From an uncultured Cellvibrio sp. (lineage in GTDB: Bacteria > Pseudomonadota > Gammaproteobacteria > Pseudomonadales > Cellvibrionaceae): a stretch of DNA of 36,675 bases. The notes under the pieces are model-generated. The model made no database searches and was not told where the DNA came from. It saw nothing but the letters and a program-made list of their open reading frames with translations. The translations under genes were made by a program, and so were the position numbers. Numbering within the stretch: the first letter of the stretch is position 1; each line of letters opens with the position of its first letter. Location of the stretch: NCBI GenBank assembly GCA_903858205.1, contig CAIOHY010000054.1:1-36675 (forward strand), in the 5' to 3' direction. Shown piece after piece: positions 7,906 to 15,302 of the stretch.

Positions 7906-9246
7906 ATGACTGCTACAGATGTAAGCGCTTTTCGCGCGCGAATTTTACATTTCACTGATGTGCCTGATCCGCTCACGGGTGCTGGTATTGAATACTTTGA
8001 CGATGGTGTGCTCTTGGTAGAGCACGGCCGTGTCAAAGCGGTTGGCAGTACTGATGATATGGTGCGGCAAGGGCTGGATTTGCAACAGTGCCGCCACACT
8101 CCCGACCATTTATTAATGCCCGGTTTTATTGACAGCCATATTCACTATCCACAAACCAGTGTGATTGCCTCTTACGGCGAACAATTATTGGATTGGCTGA
8201 ATAATTATACCTTTCCGACCGAATTACAATTTTCTGATCCCGATTTCGCTGCCCTAGCCGCCGACGCCTTTTTAAAATTCTTGCTGCAAAATGGCACGAC
8301 TACCGCGATGGTGTACACCAGTGTATTTGCCCAGTCGACGCACGCATTTTTTTCGGCCGCCGAAAAAATGAACCTGCGTATGATCGCCGGTAAAGTGATG
8401 ATGGATCGCAACGCGCCCGCAGAATTATTGGATACGCCTGCAAGCAGCGATGCAGATTGCCGCGAATTGATTGAATGCTGGCACAACACCCGTCGTTTGC
8501 AATATGCGCTCACGCCGCGTTTTGCACCGACCAGCTCACCTGAGCAATTAACCATAACAGGACAGTTGTATCGCGATTATCCCGGCATTTATTTGCAAAC
8601 GCACCTCTCGGAAAACCAACAGGAAATCGCCTGGATAAAATCCCTTTACCCGGGCGCGCGCGATTATTTGGATGTTTATGACCATTACGGCTTGCTGGGG
8701 CCGCGTAGTGTATTTGGCCACGGCATCCATTTAAGTGATGCAGAAGTTGCGCGCATGGCGCAAACACAATCGGGCATTGCATTTTGCCCTACATCGAATT
8801 TATTTCTTGGCAGTGGTTTGCTGAATATGGCGCGTTTGGAGGCCGCTGGTATTCCGGTAAGTCTCGCTACCGACATTGGTGGCGGCACTAGTTTTTCGCA
8901 ATTGCGCACCCTCGCTGAAGCTTACAAAGTATTGCAGCTGCAAGGGCAATGTTTGCATCCATTAAAAGGGTTTTATATGGCTACCTTGGGTAATGCACGC
9001 GCCCTGCAATTGGATCATTGCATTGGTAATTTTGAAAAGGGAAAGGAGGCGGATTTTATTCTTATCAATTTGGGTGCAACACCTTTACAAGCATTACGGC
9101 AATCCAGCGCGCAGACATTGTCGGAAAAATTGTTTGCATTAATGACCCTGGGCGATGAGCACAATATCGCACGCGCGTACATTATGGGTAAATTGGCATT
9201 TCGTCGCACTGAAAGCGCACAGGGAGCATTGGTATGGATGGATTAA
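7906..9246 (+). CDS. guaD: Guanine deaminase
   Basis: A 446-residue amidohydrolase converting guanine to xanthine and ammonia, feeding xanthine dehydrogenase. The zinc-binding PGFIDSHIHYPQ (His78, His80) is followed by LQTHLSEN, FGHGIHL and the aspartate in LATDIGGGTS, all in the spacing expected of guanine deaminases. The ATG at 7906 has AAGG six bases upstream; a GTG at 7891 is in frame but less likely. The 3' end overlaps puuD by 13 bases. Confidence 0.95.
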   Translation: MTATDVSAFRARILHFTDVPDPLTGAGIEYFDDGVLLVEHGRVKAVGSTDDMVRQGLDLQQCRHTPDHLLMPGFIDSHIHYPQTSVIASYGEQLLDWLNNYTFPTELQFSDPDFAALAADAFLKFLLQNGTTTAMVYTSVFAQSTHAFFSAAEKMNLRMIAGKVMMDRNAPAELLDTPASSDADCRELIECWHNTRRLQYALTPRFAPTSSPEQLTITGQLYRDYPGIYLQTHLSENQQEIAWIKSLYPGARDYLDVYDHYGLLGPRSVFGHGIHLSDAEVARMAQTQSGIAFCPTSNLFLGSGLLNMARLEAAGIPVSLATDIGGGTSFSQLRTLAEAYKVLQLQGQCLHPLKGFYMATLGNARALQLDHCIGNFEKGKEADFILINLGATPLQALRQSSAQTLSEKLFALMTLGDEHNIARAYIMGKLAFRRTESAQGALVWMD

Positions 9247-10457
9247 TTAACCCCTTGGTGCTTGAGTGGTTGAATCTCGCCTTTCGCTGGTTTCATGTGG
9301 TCGCTGCCATCGCCTGGATTGGTGCTTCTTTTTATTTTATTTGGCTGGATTTAAGTTTGCGCACACCTCCGCAATGGAAGGCAGATCAAGGTGTGAAAGG
9401 TGATTTGTGGGCAATTCACGGCGGCGGAATTTATGAGGTCGCTAAATACCATTTGCGCCCACCGGAAATGCCGGTGAAATTGCATTGGTTTAAATGGGAG
9501 GCTTACAGTACTTGGTTAAGTGGTACAGGTTTATTGATTTTAATGTACTACTTGCAAGCGCAAACCTATTTGGTGGGGCATAACACGCTGATCCAATCAC
9601 CGGGCTGGGCAGTCGTTGCGAGTGTGGCGTTTATTCTCGGTGGTCAATCTATTTATGAATTGTTATTGCGCACCCCCTTAGTAAAACGCGGTTTATTTAT
9701 TGCTGCAGCGCTGCTCGTGATCATTACCTTGGCGAGTTATATCGCACATCAATTATTTTCACCGCGCGCAGCGTATTTGCATGTGGGAGCCATGATCGCA
9801 ACCTGGATGGCCGGTAACGTGTTCTGGGGGATTATGCCAGCGCAGCGAAAATTTATTGCAGCGGTCAGTAATAATGAAGTGCCGGATACCAATGCGATGT
9901 GTTTTGCCAAGTTGCGCTCTACGCACAATAACTATTTAACCTTGCCCGTTATTTTTTGCATGCTCAGCAACCACTATTCTTTTTTATATAGCCATGCCTA
10001 TTCGTGGCTGGTGTTGGTGGGAATTGGTGTGTGTTTAGCCTGGGGGCGTCACTTTTTTAACTTAAAACATTTGGGACATGTGAAACCGATTATTTTGGTT
10101 ACCAGTTTACTTGGGATTATTTTAATCGCTGTATTGATGTCGATCACCGCGAAAAATTCTGGTGCCGTTGTTGGTGGCAATGAGATTAAATCTAATTCAG
10201 AAGCTGCATCGACAGAGACTGCAAAAATCACCCAGCTCATTCAGGTGCACTGCACTAATTGCCATGCTGCTACACCCTCACAGCCCGGTTTTGCAGCGGC
10301 ACCGGCGGGGTTAATTATTGATTCGGCAGCTGGTCTTGCCGCACAAAAAATTCGCGCCTTGCCCGCCTTGCAATCCGGTTATATGCCGCTAGGCAATTTT
10401 CATCAAATGACCGAGCTTGAGCGTAAATCACTTATCGATTGGCTCAATTCACAATGA
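9234..10457 (+). CDS. puuD: Membrane-bound cytochrome c urate oxidase PuuD
   Basis: A 407-residue urate oxidase converting urate to 5-hydroxyisourate, and the replacement for soluble uricase in this pathway. The N-terminal part carries several membrane helices with the family's FRWFHVVAAIAWIGASFYFIWLD, KWEAYSTWLSG and conserved histidines. The C-terminal domain is a small cytochrome c with a CTNCH haem site (Cys340, Cys343, His344) and a methionine-containing YMPLGNFHQMT segment. Electrons are thus expected to enter the respiratory chain rather than make hydrogen peroxide. Its position between guaD and the DUF1330 gene, with xdhABC, uraD and uraH upstream, supports the call. Confidence 0.93.
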   Translation: MDGLINPLVLEWLNLAFRWFHVVAAIAWIGASFYFIWLDLSLRTPPQWKADQGVKGDLWAIHGGGIYEVAKYHLRPPEMPVKLHWFKWEAYSTWLSGTGLLILMYYLQAQTYLVGHNTLIQSPGWAVVASVAFILGGQSIYELLLRTPLVKRGLFIAAALLVIITLASYIAHQLFSPRAAYLHVGAMIATWMAGNVFWGIMPAQRKFIAAVSNNEVPDTNAMCFAKLRSTHNNYLTLPVIFCMLSNHYSFLYSHAYSWLVLVGIGVCLAWGRHFFNLKHLGHVKPIILVTSLLGIILIAVLMSITAKNSGAVVGGNEIKSNSEAASTETAKITQLIQVHCTNCHAATPSQPGFAAAPAGLIIDSAAGLAAQKIRALPALQSGYMPLGNFHQMTELERKSLIDWLNSQ

Positions 10458-10478
10458 TATTTTTTTAAGGGAAGGTTT

Positions 10479-10784
10479 ATGGTTGCTTATGTCATTGTCG
10501 ATATAGAAGTTCACCATGCGGAAAACTACAAAGAGTATCTTGCTAAAATAACGCCCACGGTTGCCGCCTGTAACGGCCGCTATCTGGTGCGCGGCGCGCA
10601 GACACAAGTGATCAGCGGCAATTGGCAACCCAAACGTTTGGTGGTGATGGAGTTCCCCGATCGCGCTACCGCCAACCACTGGGCGACCTGTGCCGAATAT
10701 GCCCCCATCCATGCGCTGCGCAATGCGAATGCCAGTGCGAATATGATTATTGTGGAGGGGAGTGTGGATTTCATTGCAAGCTGA
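10479..10784 (+). CDS. DUF1330 family protein
   Basis: A 101-residue soluble protein with the DUF1330 ferredoxin-like (dimeric alpha-beta barrel) pattern: YVIVDIEVHHAENYKEYLAKI at the start, GRYLVRG in the middle, and KRLVVMEFPDRATANHWA later. No catalytic function is established for this family. It lies 21 bases after puuD with a good GGAAGG ribosome site, so it is probably co-transcribed. A role beside urate oxidation, such as handling an unstable intermediate, is possible but only inferred from position. Confidence 0.85.
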   Translation: MVAYVIVDIEVHHAENYKEYLAKITPTVAACNGRYLVRGAQTQVISGNWQPKRLVVMEFPDRATANHWATCAEYAPIHALRNANASANMIIVEGSVDFIAS

Positions 10785-10855
10785 GTAACTCTTCTCATTT
10801 AGATTTCACTGCACTTGTTACCATCTTGGCACTGAATAGATGCCAGGGTGTCACA

Positions 10856-12178
10856 ATGAATTTTTCATCACTAATAGTGCGATTTTTTGCATCTTTTATA
10901 TTGTTAACGCTTATCTCCTGTGGTGGTTCTGGTGGTGGATCAGATTCCCCTGCACCGGCGAGTCGATCATCAACACCGGCGAGTAGTGAAGCGAATAGTT
11001 CATCAAACAGTTCATCAAATAGCGCTCTGGTTGTTAGCAGCTTGTCTTCATCTTCTGCTTCCTCAACTATTTCTCTTGCCGCGCCACAAAATATTTCCGC
11101 TGTTCCTGCCAATGGCGCGGTGACGCTCACTTGGAATCCAGTGGTTGGTGCAACTGGTTACCATATTTACTACGCATCCGAGCCAAATATTTTAATTAAT
11201 AATATCGCCAGTTTTGATGATGGCACCCGGCTGCAAAATGTAGCTTCACCGCGTGTGATTAACTCATTGCGCAACGATGAGACTTATTATTTTGTAGTGA
11301 CGGCCGTGAGTGCGGGCTCTGAGAGTGTGGCGAGTAGTGAAGTGAGTGCAACACCGGCGCTGATCGATTTGGCTAAACAGCCGACAGCCCAGGAAGTATT
11401 GGTCGTTGAGTTGGTAAATCGCGCCCGCGCCAATCCGGAAGCCGAAGCAACACGTTTGGGTATTGGATTAAATGATGGCATTACCGGCACCCAGCTTACC
11501 GCTACTGCCAAGCAACCACTTGCGCACAATCTATTGTTGATTGACTCGGCGCGCACCCATTCACAGTGGATGTTGGATGCGGATATTTTTTCTCACACCG
11601 GCAACAATAACAGTACCGCCACTGAACGCATGAGCGCAGCAGGTTATGTGTTTTCAGGTAGCTGGACCAGCGGTGAAAACATCGCTTGGGGTGGTACGAC
11701 AGGTTCGAGTATTAGTTTGACCAATTATGCCGCTTCGCAACACGAAGGTTTGTTTAAATCGCCGGGGCATAGAGTGAATACTTTGAATGGCAATTTCCGT
11801 GAGCTGGGTGTTGGTCAGAAGCAGGGCAATTTTTTATCAGATGGCAGAAACTATTTATCTTCCATGCTAACGCAAAATTTTGCGCGTTCCGGTTCAAGTT
11901 TCTATTTAACCGGCGTGGTATACAGCGATACCAACAACAATGATTTTTACGATGTAGGCGAAGGCATTAGTGGTGTCACCATCAGTTTCAATGGAAAGTC
12001 CTATCCTGTGTTCGCGACTGGCGCCTATACGATTCCTGTTAATAATGGCACTTATAATTTAACGATTACCGGTGATGCACTGGGTGCTGCTGTCTACCAT
12101 AACGTGCAAGTCAACGGTGCCAATAGGAAAGTAGATGTTGTAAAAACCGGAAATGCCATTGATGTTGTGAGTCGGTAA
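10856..12178 (+). CDS. Secreted lipoprotein with fibronectin type III and CAP (SCP-like) domains
   Basis: A 440-residue lipoprotein. A lipobox LISC puts the modified cysteine at residue 22; next come a Gly/Ser-rich linker, one Fn3 domain (about 73-165: APQNISAVPANGAVTLTWNP...YYFVVTAVSAGSES), a CAP/SCP domain (about 175-335: VNRARANPEAEATRLG, HNLLLIDSARTHSQWML, FSHTG, GENIAWGG, HRVNTLNGNFRELGVG), and a C-terminal beta domain starting YSDTNNNDFYDVGEG. The ATG at 10856 is chosen because it yields the signal peptide. Such linkers are common in Cellvibrio secreted proteins. It follows the purine genes in the same direction but has no obvious role in purine breakdown; CAP function in bacteria is poorly known. 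Confidence 0.85.
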   Translation: MNFSSLIVRFFASFILLTLISCGGSGGGSDSPAPASRSSTPASSEANSSSNSSSNSALVVSSLSSSSASSTISLAAPQNISAVPANGAVTLTWNPVVGATGYHIYYASEPNILINNIASFDDGTRLQNVASPRVINSLRNDETYYFVVTAVSAGSESVASSEVSATPALIDLAKQPTAQEVLVVELVNRARANPEAEATRLGIGLNDGITGTQLTATAKQPLAHNLLLIDSARTHSQWMLDADIFSHTGNNNSTATERMSAAGYVFSGSWTSGENIAWGGTTGSSISLTNYAASQHEGLFKSPGHRVNTLNGNFRELGVGQKQGNFLSDGRNYLSSMLTQNFARSGSSFYLTGVVYSDTNNNDFYDVGEGISGVTISFNGKSYPVFATGAYTIPVNNGTYNLTITGDALGAAVYHNVQVNGANRKVDVVKTGNAIDVVSR

Positions 12179-12190
12179 CCGTTTTTTCTG

Positions 12191-13132
12191 TTACACCGGG
12201 TAATGGTGTTCGTGCCAGTGCCGTGCAATTGCATCGCGGCGGCATACCCATACATCATTGTGTTGCAAAATATAGTGGATAAATTTTTCCAGCGCTTGAA
12301 TGCGCCCCGGTCTGCCGATAATGCGGCAGTGCAAACCTATGTTCAGCATCTTGGGGGCAAATTCACCTTCGGCGTAAAGCGCATCAAAGCTGTCTTTGAG
12401 ATAGGTAAAAAATTGGTCGCCACAATTAAATCCTTGCGCCGCTGCAAAACGCATATCGTTGCTGTCGAGCGTATAGGGAATAATTAAATGCGGTTTGCCG
12501 TTATTGATGCGCGCATATTCCTGCGTCCAGTAAGGCAAATCGTCGGCGTAGGAATCCGAGTCATATAAAAATCCGCCTTGCTCTATAACCAATCTGCGTG
12601 TGTTAGGGCTGTCGCGGCCGGTGTACCAACCGAGAGGGCGCGAGCCGGTCACGCGTGTGTGGATTTCAATTGCCGTGCGAATATGTTCGCGTTCAATATC
12701 TTCTGGCATAAATTGGTGGTCGATCCAGCGGTAGCCGTGGCTGGCAATTTCCCAGCCGGATTCAAGCATAGCCTCGACTGCATCCGGGTTGCGCTCCAGT
12801 GCCATAGCCACGCCGTAAATGGTTACCGGCAGTTCATATTTGTTGAACAGGCGATGCAAGCGCCAGAAGCCTGCGCGGCTGCCGTATTCGTAGAGCGATT
12901 CCATACTCATATGGCGCGCTTCAAAGGCGCGTGCGCCGATAATTTCTGATAAAAATGTTTCCGATGCGGCGTCGCCGTGGAGCACGCAATTTTCCGCTCC
13001 CTCTTCGTAATTCAGCACAAACTGCACAGCAATGCGGGCACCGCCCGGCCAGTTGGCCTTGGGGGGATTTTGGCCGTAGCCGAGTAGATCGCGTGGATAG
13101 GATGGAGGGGTGTTGTTATCGCTCATTCTCAC
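12191..13132 (-). CDS. puuE: Allantoinase PuuE (polysaccharide-deacetylase fold)
   Basis: A 313-residue cofactor-independent allantoinase that opens allantoin to allantoate; it belongs to the polysaccharide deacetylase superfamily and is unrelated to AllB-type allantoinases. Typical features are YPRDLLGYG near the start, VLNYEEGAENC, SMESLYEYGSRAGFWR, SHGYRWIDHQ, GWYTGRDSPNTRRL, YDSDSYADDLPYW and IGLHCRIIGRPGR. The start may be 13132 or the next ATG at 13126 (MSDNNTPP). It is transcribed against the CAP lipoprotein gene, with only 12 bases between their ends, and divergently from the exported deaminase gene. Confidence 0.95.
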   Translation of the reverse strand: MRMSDNNTPPSYPRDLLGYGQNPPKANWPGGARIAVQFVLNYEEGAENCVLHGDAASETFLSEIIGARAFEARHMSMESLYEYGSRAGFWRLHRLFNKYELPVTIYGVAMALERNPDAVEAMLESGWEIASHGYRWIDHQFMPEDIEREHIRTAIEIHTRVTGSRPLGWYTGRDSPNTRRLVIEQGGFLYDSDSYADDLPYWTQEYARINNGKPHLIIPYTLDSNDMRFAAAQGFNCGDQFFTYLKDSFDALYAEGEFAPKMLNIGLHCRIIGRPGRIQALEKFIHYILQHNDVWVCRRDAIARHWHEHHYPV

Positions 13133-13458
13133 TATCGCTCATGGTTGTTCGGTCGATAAAAGCGCGGTACCAAAACCTTAATCAATACCGCGTGTTTGTC
13201 AAAGCAACATCAAATTCTGTGCCATCGTCCAAGGTTAGCACTTTGTGCAATATCGCCAGTAAAGCCGCAATATTACTGGGCAAAAAAGCATGGCTTGCAC
13301 CAGATTAAAACAAATCTCGTCCATTTGGACAGGATATTGTTGGGGCTAATCCCCAGCTGGCGTGGAATCGCACCTGCTGGTATCACAATTGCATTAGCCT
13401 GCTCTGTCTTGCTCCCCCTTCTCTTTATCAACTTTCTGGTTTTTCAGAGATTCTGCTT
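13133..13458. promoter_or_regulatory. Divergent control region between puuE and the exported adenosine deaminase gene
   Basis: A 326-base gap with no credible gene. It holds candidate operator C (13318-13331), a 7-base inverted repeat CGCGGTA/TACCGCG (13163-13169 and 13186-13192), and a perfect TTGACA on the minus strand (13202-13197) with a poor -10 (TAAGGT) 16 bases on, a possible puuE promoter. A small GGGG/CCCC hairpin lies just after operator C. The promoter for the rightward genes could not be fixed. Confidence 0.5.
13318..13331. promoter_or_regulatory. Candidate operator C (puuE / exported deaminase region)
   Basis: CGTCCATTTGGACA contains a perfect GTCCA-TT-TGGAC palindrome, the most symmetric of the copies. 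It is about 190 bases from puuE and 127 from the divergent deaminase gene. Confidence 0.5.
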
Positions 13459-14958
13459 ATGTCATTGCCTCGTATTCCGACCCTTATCCGCGCAGGGCGC
13501 GGTGCCACATGTGCGGTTTTAGTTGCTTTAAATTGCTTATTGGCTATCTGGAGTTTAGCGGCTTCTGCCACTAGCCCGTCGATAGGTTCAACAACCAGCC
13601 GCGATTGGTTTGAAAAATTCAAAGCGACGGCGAGCGATGAAGACTTGTATCGCTTTTTGTATGCGATGCCCAAAGGTGGTGATTTACACAACCATATTAG
13701 TGGCTCGGTCATGTCCGGTTGGTGGTATGAGGTGGCACTTGCGCAAAAAGCCCATGGCTACCGTTTTTATACCAAGGTACGCATCAATAATTGCCGCGAT
13801 TTCGCCGATAACAATTTTGGTTATCGCCCGTATTTGATGTTGTTCAACAATCTTATGGAATCCACTTATAACCAATTGCCTGACTGCGAAAAAGCAGAAT
13901 ACAAACGTCTGGAAGATCTGGATGAAAAAGAAAAAGCGGGTTGGGTCAATAGCGTAACCCTGAGTCATGACCATGAAGGGCGCGATGAATTTTTTCAAAC
14001 CCATTGGCAGCGATTAGATCAGTTACTTTACAGCCCTTATTTAATTGCGGAAATTCTGTATAAAAATATGGAAGCCTTTGGCGAAGAAGGTTTGATTTAT
14101 TTGGAGACCATGCTGGAAGCGGGCGGCTATTTTAAACCCGACGGTAGCCCGATCAGTGAGGACGAAGCCGTCGCTATATTTCGCCAGCGGCTTGCACAGG
14201 CGGATGCGAAAAAAACCGGCGTTACTGTGCGTTTTCAGGAATCTATTTTACGTTTTGTTCCCAGTGCCGAAGCACAATTGCGCGCGTCTTACGACATAGT
14301 ATCGCGTCATCGCGATTTGTATGTGGCGGTAAATATGGTGGGGCGTGAAGATAACGACAAAGGATATCCGTTGCGTTTTACTCAAACCCTGCGCGAGCTG
14401 CGCCACAAGTACAACAACGTACGTTTGTCGGTACACGCTGGTGAAGTGGACGAACCCAATTCCCATATTCGCGATACCTTAATGCTCGGTGCAGATCGCA
14501 TCGGCCACGGTGTGAATTTAATTAGTGATCCGGAATTGCTGCGTGAGATGCGCCATGGCCCTTATCTGGTCGAAATCAATTTAATTTCTAATTTGCTGCT
14601 CGAATACGTTAGCGATTATGCGCAGCATCCCTTCCCTGAATATTTGCGCTTGGGAATTCCGGTTGCGCTTTCAACGGATGATCGCGGCATGTGGGATTCC
14701 AATATCACTGACGAATTTTTTGTGGCGGTAAAAGAATTCAATTTGTCCTGGGATGAATTGTTGCTGCTCAGTCGCAACTCGCTGCAATACAGTTTTGTGG
14801 AAGAGGATGTAAAAGCGCAGTTATTAAAAACCTACAACACGCGTGTTAGCGCGTTTCAAAAATCGTTTGAGAAAAATGGTGTTGGTAGTTTGAAAAATGC
14901 CAAACCGGTTTCCTATGGTTTTACCTGTAAGCGCTATTCATTGTGTGATTTCAAATAG
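13459..14958 (+). CDS. Exported adenosine deaminase-like metal-dependent hydrolase (ADGF type)
   Basis: A 499-residue adenosine deaminase family enzyme with an N-terminal signal peptide (hydrophobic residues about 17-36, likely cut after the alanines near 38), so it should act in the periplasm or outside the cell. Metal and catalytic motifs are KGGDLHNHISGS (His77, His79), SVHAGEVDEP (His326, Glu329), RIGHGVNL (His350) and STDDRGMW (Asp407, Asp408). The longer N-terminal part resembles secreted ADGF-type deaminases rather than cytoplasmic Add. Its place before a TonB receptor and a nucleoside permease suggests it deaminates adenosine to inosine before uptake; the exact substrate is inferred. 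Confidence 0.88.
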   Translation: MSLPRIPTLIRAGRGATCAVLVALNCLLAIWSLAASATSPSIGSTTSRDWFEKFKATASDEDLYRFLYAMPKGGDLHNHISGSVMSGWWYEVALAQKAHGYRFYTKVRINNCRDFADNNFGYRPYLMLFNNLMESTYNQLPDCEKAEYKRLEDLDEKEKAGWVNSVTLSHDHEGRDEFFQTHWQRLDQLLYSPYLIAEILYKNMEAFGEEGLIYLETMLEAGGYFKPDGSPISEDEAVAIFRQRLAQADAKKTGVTVRFQESILRFVPSAEAQLRASYDIVSRHRDLYVAVNMVGREDNDKGYPLRFTQTLRELRHKYNNVRLSVHAGEVDEPNSHIRDTLMLGADRIGHGVNLISDPELLREMRHGPYLVEINLISNLLLEYVSDYAQHPFPEYLRLGIPVALSTDDRGMWDSNITDEFFVAVKEFNLSWDELLLLSRNSLQYSFVEEDVKAQLLKTYNTRVSAFQKSFEKNGVGSLKNAKPVSYGFTCKRYSLCDFK

Positions 14959-15302
14959 TTGCGCGTAAATCGAATCAGGGCTTGGTCAATTCAAATAACT
15001 CTGTGCGACTTCAACGATCTTATTGGGGTGCAACATATTGGTTCAAGTGTGCGTGCATGGCGCATTATTTTGCATCAATAAATCGGTGCCCCCATCTACC
15101 TCTAGTGTGTTTCTCTGCGCGTTTTTTTCAATATATAGCCGATCGAACTGTATTTTGAGCAAGTTAAATAATTGAAAAATAAGGAAATTAATATGTATTT
15201 TTTAAAGAGTTAACCGTTTAGACAGGAAATGGCATGGCGCTTGCAATTTCCCGAGCAGCTTTCCTGATACATATTATTAGACACCCTTGGAGTGCATTCA
15301 CT
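14959..15302 (+). promoter_or_regulatory. Gene-free region upstream of the TonB-dependent receptor
   Basis: AT-rich upstream region with no credible gene. It contains candidate operator D (15211-15224) and two possible starts for the receptor, each with a ribosome site: AGGA before ATG 15234 and GGAG before ATG 15303. The stretch TGTGCGACTTCAACGA near 15001 weakly resembles the end of the preceding deaminase gene (TGTGTGATTTCAAATA, 12 of 16 bases) and may be a decayed duplication. No clear terminator follows the deaminase gene. Confidence 0.4.
15211..15224. promoter_or_regulatory. Candidate operator D (weak copy upstream of the TonB receptor)
   Basis: TAACCGTTTAGACA matches about 11 of 14 positions of the shared motif, mainly in the right half (TTTRGACAGGA, continuing the same AGGA seen after site C). 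It is weaker than A to C and could be chance. Confidence 0.3.

Noticed and set aside
9234-10457. Pathway lacking a uricase
   Set aside because: No soluble uricase or HpxO-type FAD enzyme is present, but the 407-residue membrane protein with a C-terminal CTNCH domain fits PuuD, so the step is covered.
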